Below are positions 17,345 to 25,814 of a stretch of 32,479 nucleotides of DNA, piece after piece. The notes beneath the pieces were generated by a model. The model ran no database searches and had not been told where the DNA came from. It saw only the letters and a list, made by a program, of their open reading frames with translations. Position numbers and translations under genes: made by a program. Positions within the stretch are counted from its first letter, which is position 1, and each line of letters opens with the position of its first letter. Origin of the DNA: Chryseobacterium caseinilyticum (GTDB lineage: Bacteria > Bacteroidota > Bacteroidia > Flavobacteriales > Weeksellaceae); contig NZ_JACYFS010000013.1 in the NCBI RefSeq assembly GCF_014837145.1, positions 1-32,479 of the forward strand, read 5' to 3'.

Positions 17345-19203
17345 TGTGCGGAATTACAGGATTTATTGATTTTACAGGAAAAAGCTCAAAGGAAACACTG
17401 GATAACATGACAGGAGTAATCGAGCACCGTGGGCCAGATGGTCAGGGTCTTTTCTTTTTAGAAAAAGAAAAAGTACAAATCGGATTCGGACACCGCAGAT
17501 TGTCAATTATTGATCTTTCTCATGCTGCGGATCAGCCCATGACGGTTGGAGACTTAACAATTGTTTTTAACGGTGAGATCTATAATTTTCAGGAGATAAA
17601 AGACGAATTACTGGCAAAAGGTAGAGTATTCACCACCGTTTCGGATACTGAAGTAATTGTACAGTCTTTTCAGGAATGGCATACAGATGCTGTTCAGAAA
17701 TTTATTGGTATGTTTGCTTTTGTAATTCATAATAAATCAACAGATGAATTTTGGTTGTTTAGGGATCGTACAGGAATTAAACCACTGTATTATTACCAGA
17801 AAAATGAATTAATACTATTTGCTTCTGAATTAAAGTGTTTTCATAAGCATCCTAAGTTTGAGAAAAGAATGAATATAGATTCTGTTTCTCATTTCTTACA
17901 ATATGGTTATATATCAGGAGATACTTCAATCTTCGAAAATGTAAAAAAAGTGTCACCGGGCAGTTTCATATATTTCAATGCAGATAACAAGACTCTTAAA
18001 GAAACAAAATACTGGGATGCAGCTGATTTTTACAAAAAAAATAAATTAAATATTGATTTCACAGAAGCTACACACAAAACAGAAGAAATCATCCAAAGTG
18101 CATGTGAATACAGGATGGTTGCAGATGTTCCCGTAGGTGTATTTTTAAGTGGCGGATACGACAGTACTTTAGTAACATCATTACTGCAGAAAAACCGTAC
18201 TCAAAAGATTAAAACCTTCACGATTGGGGTAGAAGATAAGAATCTTAATGAAGCACTTTATGCAAGAGAAATTGCAGATCGTCTCGGTACAGATCATACA
18301 GAAATGTATTGCAGTGAAAGTGAAATGTTTGATTTGATAGAAAAACTGCCTTTCCATTATGATGAGCCTTTTGGGGACTCAAGTGCAATACCGACTATGT
18401 TGGTAAGCAGTCTGGCAAGACAGCATGTTACTGTAGCTTTGTCGGCAGATGGTGGTGATGAAGTTTTTGGAGGATATAATCGTTATGATTATATTTCTAA
18501 ACTAAATAAGATACAGAAGATATCAAAACTACCGTTACCATACAATTTTCTTATAAATAAACTCATCTCCAATCACTCAGATGCAGATCGTTATAAAAAA
18601 ATATTTAATAATCCTACAGCATATCAGTTAGCTGATACTCTAAATACTTCATATCTGAAATCAGACCTGTTAAAATTATTTAAAGAAAATATAAGTATTA
18701 ATGAAAAAAGTCTCATTAGTGGCTTAGAGATTAAAGGAAATTTAAGTAAAATGATGTACTATGATTATGTCACATATTTACCTGATGATATTCTTACAAA
18801 AGTTGACAGGGCAACAATGGCTTTTAGTTTAGAAGGACGGGAACCAATGTTGGATCACAGAGTGCTTGAATGGGCTGCTACTTTACCTGATTCGTTTAAA
18901 TATAATAAGGGAGAAAAAAAATATATTTTAAAAGAAATTGTACATCAGTATGTGCCGAGGGAAATGATGAACCGCCCAAAGATGGGTTTTGGGGTTCCCG
19001 TTCTTTCTTGGCTACAGAATTCTTTAAAAGCTAAACTTGACTTTTACCTTGGAACTGATTTTATTAAAAATCAGGGTATATTTAATGAAATTGAGATAAA
19101 TAGATTAAAAGAAAATATACTTTCGGGAAAAGATCGCCATTATCAGAAACTATGGTATATCCTTGTTTTTCAGCAATGGTATGAGAAATGGATGAACCAA
19201 TGA
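17344..19203 (+). CDS. Asparagine-synthase-like amidotransferase, copy 1
   Basis: Glutamine-dependent amidotransferase of the AsnB family, 619 residues. The N-terminal nucleophile Cys2 is present (MCGITGF), with the glutaminase-pocket motifs RRLSIIDLS and NGEIYN. The ATP pyrophosphatase loop is SGGYDST (residues 269-275), and the C-terminal RPKMGFGVPVLSWL is typical. In polysaccharide loci such proteins are thought to amidate uronic acids (compare WbpS in Pseudomonas and WbtH in Francisella), which fits the UDP-GalNAcA genes at 8543-10821; true asparagine synthesis cannot be excluded from sequence. All catalytic motifs look intact. It shares one base with the upstream stop codon. Confidence 0.93.
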   Translation: MCGITGFIDFTGKSSKETLDNMTGVIEHRGPDGQGLFFLEKEKVQIGFGHRRLSIIDLSHAADQPMTVGDLTIVFNGEIYNFQEIKDELLAKGRVFTTVSDTEVIVQSFQEWHTDAVQKFIGMFAFVIHNKSTDEFWLFRDRTGIKPLYYYQKNELILFASELKCFHKHPKFEKRMNIDSVSHFLQYGYISGDTSIFENVKKVSPGSFIYFNADNKTLKETKYWDAADFYKKNKLNIDFTEATHKTEEIIQSACEYRMVADVPVGVFLSGGYDSTLVTSLLQKNRTQKIKTFTIGVEDKNLNEALYAREIADRLGTDHTEMYCSESEMFDLIEKLPFHYDEPFGDSSAIPTMLVSSLARQHVTVALSADGGDEVFGGYNRYDYISKLNKIQKISKLPLPYNFLINKLISNHSDADRYKKIFNNPTAYQLADTLNTSYLKSDLLKLFKENISINEKSLISGLEIKGNLSKMMYYDYVTYLPDDILTKVDRATMAFSLEGREPMLDHRVLEWAATLPDSFKYNKGEKKYILKEIVHQYVPREMMNRPKMGFGVPVLSWLQNSLKAKLDFYLGTDFIKNQGIFNEIEINRLKENILSGKDRHYQKLWYILVFQQWYEKWMNQ

Positions 19204-19233
19204 TATTTTTGACAGGAGTCCAAGAAAATTAAA

Positions 19234-20406
19234 ATGATAAAAACAAAAATTGCTTATATAAGTTATAACGGCATGAATGAGGCCTTGGGGTCTTCTCAGG
19301 TGCTGACTTATCTCTACAAACTATCTTCCGAATATCAATACCACCTTATATCGTTAGAAAAACCTGAAGATTTTTCAGATAAAGAAAAAATGGATAATCT
19401 GATGCAAAGCTTATATAAGAAAGATATTCACTGGCATCCAATATTGTATAAAACAGACAAGCTCGGTAAACTAATGAATTTTTTTTATTTGCTGGCAAAA
19501 ACAAGTAAAATAACAAAAAGGGAAAATATTAAATTTGCTCATTGTAGAAGTTATTTCCCGGCATTTGTAGCTTATCTGCTTAAATTAACCTACTTATTTG
19601 ATACACGTGGCTTTGCCTTTGATGAAAGTGCTGATGTTGGAAGCTTTAATCGTCAGGGGTTTGTTTTCAAGCTACTGAAAATAGTAGAGAAAGCCATTTA
19701 CCGAAATGCTGCTGGAATAAATAAGTTATCGTTTGAAGGAAGGAGAACAATACTTGAAAATGAACTGTTTGATAAAGGTGATCAGATAAAAAATATTTCA
19801 GTAATCCCCACATGCGTGGATTTAGACCGATTTAAATTTATACATCGCAATTATCAAAGTCCTGTTAAAATTGGCTATGTAGGTACTGCGGTCGGGTGGT
19901 ACGATTTTGAAAAAACTTTAGAGGTTATTAAGAAAATAGGAGAACAAATACCCTACCACTTCACTATCTTTAACAGTGGACAACATGATTATATCAATGA
20001 AAAACTGAAACAGTTTCATATTCCGGCAGAAAAAGTTAATCTCGAAAAAGTTTCATTTCAGGAAATGCCCGAAAGACTTGCCGAATTTGAAATTGCACTA
20101 TTCTATATTCATCCCTTTTTCTCAAAAAGGGCTTCTGCAGCGACAAAATTGGGCGAACTGTTGGCAACTGGTATACCAGTAATTACAAATTCAGGAGTGG
20201 GTGATCATGATTTTTATATCAACAATAATGATATTGGAAAAATAATCGATTTTAACGATTTGGAAAAATATAATTTTAAGGAAATATTCGAAAATTTACG
20301 GTCAGAGAAAACATCTCAAAAATGCAGAGAAATAGCGGAAAGGTATTTTTCAGTTGAAAAAGGTGTAGATGATTACAAAAATATTTACAGACAAATATTT
20401 ATATAA
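19234..20406 (+). CDS. Family 4-like glycosyltransferase
   Basis: A 390-residue GT-B type glycosyltransferase. The N-terminal KIAYISYNGMNEALGSSQVL is a recognisable start in capsule glycosyltransferases of this phylum, and the C-terminal donor site is RASAATKLGELLATGIPVIT. The usual EX7E motif is not clear, so the assignment rests on the overall pattern. It lies 30 bases after the first amidotransferase gene and 17 bases before another glycosyltransferase. Specificity is unknown. Confidence 0.85.
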   Translation: MIKTKIAYISYNGMNEALGSSQVLTYLYKLSSEYQYHLISLEKPEDFSDKEKMDNLMQSLYKKDIHWHPILYKTDKLGKLMNFFYLLAKTSKITKRENIKFAHCRSYFPAFVAYLLKLTYLFDTRGFAFDESADVGSFNRQGFVFKLLKIVEKAIYRNAAGINKLSFEGRRTILENELFDKGDQIKNISVIPTCVDLDRFKFIHRNYQSPVKIGYVGTAVGWYDFEKTLEVIKKIGEQIPYHFTIFNSGQHDYINEKLKQFHIPAEKVNLEKVSFQEMPERLAEFEIALFYIHPFFSKRASAATKLGELLATGIPVITNSGVGDHDFYINNNDIGKIIDFNDLEKYNFKEIFENLRSEKTSQKCREIAERYFSVEKGVDDYKNIYRQIFI

Positions 20407-20423
20407 CAGGTCAAAATTTTGAA

Positions 20424-21482
20424 ATGAAAGTTTTATATCTAACCAAATATACTTCTGCAGGAGCGAGTAGTAGAATGCGAAGTTTTCAGTATTTTCCTTA
20501 CTTGGAGAATTCAGATCTGAAAATTAGTGTTAGTACATTTTTCAATGACAGATATCTGGAGACATTATATAATGGAAATAAGAACAGCATGCTTATTCTG
20601 AAAGCATATCTAAAAAGATTTTTTGTATTATTTACAGTATTCAGATATGATCGTGTAGTGATAGAATATGAAATATTCCCCTATTTCCCGGCGTGGATTG
20701 AAAAATTCTTAAGTAAATTGGGAATTAAATATATTGTGGATTATGATGATGCGATTTTTCACAATTATGATCTGAATGCTAACAAATGGATAAAGAAACT
20801 GCTTGGTAATAAAATTGATCAGGTGATGAAATTTAGTTCGGTGGTCGTAGCAGGCAATCAGTATCTGGCAAAACGTGCTAAAATTGCAGGTGCTAAGAAA
20901 ATCATTATTATTCCTACCGTTATTGATCTTAAAGAGTACAAAACAAAAAGAGATTACGAAAGCAAAAAATTTAGAATTGGATGGATTGGTTCTCCTTCTA
21001 CTTATAAATATGTTGAAAATATAAAAAAGGGACTTACTGCATTTGCGAATCAGCGTGATGCGGAAATTGTCATTGTAGGTGCATTTACACAACATAAATC
21101 AGAACCTCCATTTGTTTTTGTGCCTTGGCAAAAACATACCGAAACACAATGGATAAGGTCTTTCGATGTAGGACTGATGCCCTTAGATGATACTCCTTGG
21201 TCAAGAGGAAAATGTTCATTTAAGCTAATTCAGTATATGGCAGCTGGAATTCCGGTTATAGCCTCGCCTGTTGGTATGAATAAAGAAGTGGTGACAGAAC
21301 GGAATGGTTTTTTAGCAAATTCATCGGAAGAATGGTACAATTCACTTTCTGAATATGCTGAGAATGTTTCCTTAAGGAAAAAACACGGCGTAGAGGGTCG
21401 TAAAATAGTAGAAAAAAAATATGCTTTACAGGTGACTGCAGAAGCATGGAAACAATTATTGATGAACAATGGTAATATTTGA
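20424..21482 (+). CDS. GT-B glycosyltransferase
   Basis: A 352-residue glycosyltransferase of the GT1/GT4 type. The start MKVLYLTKYTSAGASSRMRS matches a group that opens with an N-terminal Arg-rich acceptor loop, and the donor half carries FRIGWIGSPSTYKY and SFKLIQYMAAGIPVIASPVG. Its last 14 bases overlap the start of the membrane protein gene that follows, so the two are likely co-translated. Donor and acceptor are unknown. Confidence 0.86.
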   Translation: MKVLYLTKYTSAGASSRMRSFQYFPYLENSDLKISVSTFFNDRYLETLYNGNKNSMLILKAYLKRFFVLFTVFRYDRVVIEYEIFPYFPAWIEKFLSKLGIKYIVDYDDAIFHNYDLNANKWIKKLLGNKIDQVMKFSSVVVAGNQYLAKRAKIAGAKKIIIIPTVIDLKEYKTKRDYESKKFRIGWIGSPSTYKYVENIKKGLTAFANQRDAEIVIVGAFTQHKSEPPFVFVPWQKHTETQWIRSFDVGLMPLDDTPWSRGKCSFKLIQYMAAGIPVIASPVGMNKEVVTERNGFLANSSEEWYNSLSEYAENVSLRKKHGVEGRKIVEKKYALQVTAEAWKQLLMNNGNI

Positions 21483-22647
21483 TATTTTATATTCCATAAT
21501 TTTTTTTATTATGTCAATAGGTTTTGCTAAACTGGTGACAGAAAAAAAGGATTATAGATATCTTAAGACTTTAAAGTGGCTCACTTTTTTTCATTTTATA
21601 ATGGGCATTGCTTTCTATTTTCTGACTAGAAATGGAGGCGGGGATGCTTGGACGTATTGGGTAAACGCTAAAAATATGTCACCTGAAGAATTTAGTTATA
21701 ATATAACACATGAATTTGGTACTTATTTCATTGAAGCAATCAATTACATACCTGTTCACTTCTTGGAAATGTCATTCTTTGCCAACACAATGTTTTACGC
21801 CATGTTAGGAAGTTTCGGTGTCTCTTGCTTTTATGCTGTAGTACTTAAACTGATTCCCTACAATTCAAAATTAAATGGACGAATGTTATTTCCATTACTG
21901 TTTTTTCTTCCGAATATGCACTTCTGGTCTTCAGGAGTGGGTAAGGACACAATTATGTTCATGTCAATTGGAATGTTTGTATATGGAATGTTGACACCTT
22001 TCAGAAGAATACCCTTGTTAATTATTTCTGCTTTTCTAACTTTTGCCATCCGTCCACACGTTGTTCTTTTCATGGCAGTTGCATTTGGTGTGGTTATGCT
22101 CTTCGGGACTAAAATGTCAAAATCAAAGAAAATATTTTTCTCGCTGATATTTATTTCTGCAGGAATAGCCATGCTACCTACTGTGATGACGTTTGCAAGT
22201 ATTGATAATTTATCAGTGAACAATATTACATCTAAAGCTGAAAATCAGTCTAAATTGCTACAGGACGGGGCTGGATCAGGTATCGACATCTCATCCTATC
22301 CATTACCATTAAAAATATTTACATTTTTATTTCGACCTCTTTTTTTCGATGCTAGAAGCATAAATTCAATGCTGGCTTCTTTTGAAAATGCAATAATTTT
22401 AATTTTAGCCGTAAAAGCTTTCAGATTTAAAGTTTTTGAAACTTATAAAGCTGCACCTATAATCATCAAGGCATTGCTTATATTTTTAGTTATAGGATCA
22501 CTTTTGTTTTCGATTACTTTAGGAAATTTAGGAGTGATGATAAGGATGAGAAATATGTTTTTACCCGGATTCGTAATATATTTACTATGGGCATTTTCTT
22601 ACAGGGAGCAATTAAGACGTGAGAAAAACTTGAAAAATAAAAATTGA
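21469..22647 (+). CDS. Multi-spanning membrane protein A, candidate Wzy polymerase
   Basis: A 392-residue protein with roughly ten hydrophobic segments that I cannot place in a named family with certainty. It shares six motifs in the same order with the protein at 24617-25717: GGDAWTYW (57-64), LPNMHFWSSGVGKD (147-160), RPHV (195-198), KIFTFLFRPL (282-291), SFENA (304-308) and IRMRNMFLP (358-366). Conserved arginines in loops and the absence of any other polymerase make it a Wzy candidate. It overlaps the upstream glycosyltransferase by 14 bases and ends 8 bases before the second amidotransferase. Confidence 0.75.
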   Translation: MVIFDILYSIIFFIMSIGFAKLVTEKKDYRYLKTLKWLTFFHFIMGIAFYFLTRNGGGDAWTYWVNAKNMSPEEFSYNITHEFGTYFIEAINYIPVHFLEMSFFANTMFYAMLGSFGVSCFYAVVLKLIPYNSKLNGRMLFPLLFFLPNMHFWSSGVGKDTIMFMSIGMFVYGMLTPFRRIPLLIISAFLTFAIRPHVVLFMAVAFGVVMLFGTKMSKSKKIFFSLIFISAGIAMLPTVMTFASIDNLSVNNITSKAENQSKLLQDGAGSGIDISSYPLPLKIFTFLFRPLFFDARSINSMLASFENAIILILAVKAFRFKVFETYKAAPIIIKALLIFLVIGSLLFSITLGNLGVMIRMRNMFLPGFVIYLLWAFSYREQLRREKNLKNKN

Positions 22648-22655
22648 TATTACTT

Positions 22656-24548
22656 ATGTGTGGAATAAATGGAATTATAAAAAAATACAGTTCTGAAGTC
22701 GAAATTGAAAAAAAGCTGCAGGTAATGAATCAGCGGATTATTCACAGGGGGCCTGATGAGGATGGTTTTTTTATTCATCAGGTTGAAGATACAGCGATTG
22801 GCTTTGCCATGCGCCGTTTGTCTATTATAGATCTGTCATCAGGAAAACAGCCTATTTTTACAGAGGATAAGTCTAAAGTTATCGTATTTAACGGTGAAAT
22901 TTACAACTATAAAGTGCTCAAGACAGAGTTGGAAAGCTTAGGCATAATTTTCCATACCACTTCGGACACCGAAGTGATTCTTAAGATGTACGAAAAATAT
23001 GGTACAAATTCTTTCAGCAGGCTAGACGGAATGTTTGCATTTTCTATTTATGATAAAACGAGCGAGAAAATTTTTATAGTTCGTGATTTCTTTGGTGAAA
23101 AGCCTTTGTATTACACAAACACAGCTGAAGGTTTGATTTGGGCATCAGAACTTAAATCAATAATGCCGATAATGAATTCCAGACCTGAGATAGATAAAAC
23201 AGGACTTTCGCTGTACTTTCAATTGACATACATTCCTGCTCCTTATTCAATTTATGAAGGTATCTCTAAACTGGAGGCAGACCATTATATTGAATATGAT
23301 CTTAAAACTCATCAGATACTTATTCAGAAAGTAAATATGGAGACCAAAGCTCAGATAAAAGAAATATCCTTTGCCACAGCTAAAGATGAGGTGCATGACT
23401 TGGTGCAGAAATCTGTAATTTCAAGAAGTGTTTCAGATGTTCCCATAGGAACATTTTTATCTGGTGGAGTGGATTCAAGTATCGTAAGCTGGTGTCTGGC
23501 AAAAAATCTGGACGAGAAAATTAATACGTTTTCAATTGGTTTTGAAAAAAAATCTTTCGACGAAACTGATAAGTCGAAAACGGTGGCTAAATTAATTGGA
23601 AGCAATCACCATGAGTTTATTATATCAGAAAAAGACCTTACAAAATATACCGACGAGATTCTGTTAAATTTTGACGAACCTTTCGCAGATTCTTCGGCAC
23701 TGCCAAGTTTTTTAGTGGCAAAGAAAACCAGCGGATTTGTAAAAGTGGCACTGACGGGTGATGGTGGAGATGAGATTTTTGGGGGATACAATAAATATCT
23801 GATCGGAAACATCAATAAGAGATACACTGGACTCGTTCCTGAAAAGCTTCATAAAAATATTGTCAGATTCTCAGATATATTTACAAGACAGAAAGAAGAT
23901 AAAAGGGGTCTGAAGTTTAAAATAAGAAAGTCGCTGCATTCACTCGACTACGGGAATGATTTCTATTATAACATTATAAAACTGGGCTTTTCAAATGTAG
24001 AGATGGGCGAATATTTTAAATCTGCTGCGTTCGATAGTAATCCGCTTTTAAGATATAAACAGAAGCTTCCCGCACCATTGACTCTTAGCGATTTTAGAGA
24101 AGTGGACCGGATGATAAGTTTGGAAGGGGATATGATTGTAAAAGTAGACCGCACAAGCATGCTTACCTCGCTGGAATGCCGTGCTCCTTTCTTGAATAAG
24201 GAATTATGGAACTACACAAAAACACTTCCTGAAGAGTATTTAATGAAAGGATCAAACAAGAAGTATATATTAAAAAAAGCCTTTGAGGAGTATTTTCCTG
24301 AGGAGTTTTTAGACAAATCCAAGCAGGGCTTTGGTGTTCCTGTGGGAGACTGGCTGAAGTACGGAATGAGAAAAGAATTGGAATCTTTTATCGATAATGA
24401 ATTCTTAAAACAGCAGGATCTATTTAAAGTTGATGCAATAGTAACAATGGTTAAAAATCATCTTAGTTCTTTGGAAGATCATTCATTCAAAGTCTGGACT
24501 TTTTACTGTTTCCAGAAATGGTATAAAAACATCTATGCACAATTATAA
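22656..24548 (+). CDS. Asparagine-synthase-like amidotransferase, copy 2
   Basis: Second AsnB-family amidotransferase, 630 residues from ATG 22656, which exposes the catalytic Cys2 in MCGINGI. An upstream in-frame TTG (22644) would bury that cysteine behind four residues and overlap the previous gene, so it is rejected. Glutaminase motifs MRRLSIIDLS, NGEIYN and the synthetase loop SGGVDSS (269-275) are intact, as is KQGFGVPVGDWL near the end. It is only moderately similar to copy 1 by eye, so the two are not a recent duplication and probably have different acceptors. It sits between two related membrane proteins. Confidence 0.93.
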   Translation: MCGINGIIKKYSSEVEIEKKLQVMNQRIIHRGPDEDGFFIHQVEDTAIGFAMRRLSIIDLSSGKQPIFTEDKSKVIVFNGEIYNYKVLKTELESLGIIFHTTSDTEVILKMYEKYGTNSFSRLDGMFAFSIYDKTSEKIFIVRDFFGEKPLYYTNTAEGLIWASELKSIMPIMNSRPEIDKTGLSLYFQLTYIPAPYSIYEGISKLEADHYIEYDLKTHQILIQKVNMETKAQIKEISFATAKDEVHDLVQKSVISRSVSDVPIGTFLSGGVDSSIVSWCLAKNLDEKINTFSIGFEKKSFDETDKSKTVAKLIGSNHHEFIISEKDLTKYTDEILLNFDEPFADSSALPSFLVAKKTSGFVKVALTGDGGDEIFGGYNKYLIGNINKRYTGLVPEKLHKNIVRFSDIFTRQKEDKRGLKFKIRKSLHSLDYGNDFYYNIIKLGFSNVEMGEYFKSAAFDSNPLLRYKQKLPAPLTLSDFREVDRMISLEGDMIVKVDRTSMLTSLECRAPFLNKELWNYTKTLPEEYLMKGSNKKYILKKAFEEYFPEEFLDKSKQGFGVPVGDWLKYGMRKELESFIDNEFLKQQDLFKVDAIVTMVKNHLSSLEDHSFKVWTFYCFQKWYKNIYAQL

Positions 24549-24616
24549 ATAATATTGAAAGGTGTACATAAGAATTGTAATTGACAGTAAATTAAAGTAA
24601 TAGAGTACAGAGACAT

Positions 24617-25717
24617 ATGCAGGGCCTCTTAAAGAAAGATTTTAAAATTGATCTGGTAATACTGCTGATTTATCATCTTTTATTTACCTTTGCTGCTTTT
24701 TACTTTGTTACAAAACGAGGTGGAGATGCTCAACATTATTGGTTTTTAAATGAAGATCTTTCACAGAAGAAGTGGCAGGATTTTTTTAAACCCGGGACAG
24801 ATATTGTCAGATGTATTGTTTATCCTTTAGTTAAGTATTTCAATTTACCATTTTGGACTGGATTTATTTTCTTTTCGTTATTCAGCAGCCTTGGTGTGAT
24901 ATTATTGTATAAAATCATGATAGAAATTTCAGAGGATAACAGAATTTTAAAATATTTTACTGCGCTGTTATTGCTTTTGCCAAATCTCCACTTTTGGTCT
25001 TCTGTTATTGGTAAGGAAGCTTTGCTATTACCTTTTTTGGTATTGATAATTTTTGAAGTTCACCGTAAACGGTATTTTAGTCTGTTCATTTTTGTGGCTC
25101 TTTTTTTTATTGCACTGGTGAGGCCGCATGTAGCATTTGTGTTGTTGTTGAGCTATACTTTGAGTCTGCTGCTTGTTATTAAATCTTCAATAAAATATAA
25201 AATGATCTTGATTGGGGGATTTGGTCTTTGTGCCATTTTATTCTCGGTGCTTCTAGTGCGGATTCAGAATTTTGATGGTGGATTCCAAAGGGTATTAAAA
25301 AAATATGACGCTCATATCCAGTATTTTAAAAGTACAGATGCATATGTACCTTTAGATCAGTATGGAATATCAATGAAAATATTTACTTTTTATTTTCGGC
25401 CTTTACCTCTCGAAAAAGCGGGATTGCGCTACGGAATAATAAGTTTCGAAAATGCAGTACTTTTGCTTCTATCTCTGGTAACAGCTTATTATTCACTGAA
25501 ATTTTTTAAAATACTGTACACACAAATCCTCTTTATATTTCCGGCGATTCTTCTGCTGTTACTGGCACTAATGTATGTATTTGCCTATGCCAATTTTGGA
25601 ATTATCATGAGGGCAAAAATGATGGTTCTTCCTTTTTTATTTGTGTTGATACTTACCGTAATGTCTACTGCTGTTTCTCACCAGAAATTGAATAGGCATA
25701 AATCAAATCATATCTGA
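24617..25717 (+). CDS. Multi-spanning membrane protein B, related to protein A
   Basis: A 366-residue, very hydrophobic protein. It repeats the motif series of protein A: GGDAQHYW (35-42), LPNLHFWSSVIGKE (121-134), RPHV (169-172), KIFTFYFRPL (254-263), SFENA (276-280) and MRAKMMVLP (331-339), with different sequence in between. The longest non-membrane segment, about residues 215-250, lies between the RPHV and FRPL motifs and is probably outside the cytoplasm. Polymerase (Wzy) or another lipid-linked glycan function is possible; I do not recognise the family. It follows the second amidotransferase after 68 bases and ends the large operon-like run before a new promoter. Confidence 0.75.
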   Translation: MQGLLKKDFKIDLVILLIYHLLFTFAAFYFVTKRGGDAQHYWFLNEDLSQKKWQDFFKPGTDIVRCIVYPLVKYFNLPFWTGFIFFSLFSSLGVILLYKIMIEISEDNRILKYFTALLLLLPNLHFWSSVIGKEALLLPFLVLIIFEVHRKRYFSLFIFVALFFIALVRPHVAFVLLLSYTLSLLLVIKSSIKYKMILIGGFGLCAILFSVLLVRIQNFDGGFQRVLKKYDAHIQYFKSTDAYVPLDQYGISMKIFTFYFRPLPLEKAGLRYGIISFENAVLLLLSLVTAYYSLKFFKILYTQILFIFPAILLLLLALMYVFAYANFGIIMRAKMMVLPFLFVLILTVMSTAVSHQKLNRHKSNHI

Positions 25718-25754
25718 GTATGAAAAAATTTAGAACATTCGTAAATTATTTCTC

Positions 25755-25785
25755 TTTGAATACAAGCATTAATTTAATATTTTTA
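25755..25785 (+). promoter_or_regulatory. Promoter of the pgl-like module
   Basis: TTTG (25755-25758), a 19-base spacer and TATTTTTA (25778-25785, seven of eight with TAnnTTTG) fit the Bacteroidota -33/-7 promoter. It lies 30 bases before the TTG start of the next gene, in the 97-base gap after membrane protein B. Confidence 0.55.
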
Positions 25786-25814
25786 CGCTCAATTTAAATT
25801 ATAAATTTTCTATT

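Noticed and set aside
22644..22655. TTG start for the second amidotransferase
   Set aside because: It would hide the catalytic Cys2 behind four extra residues; the ATG at 22656 gives the required MCG start.
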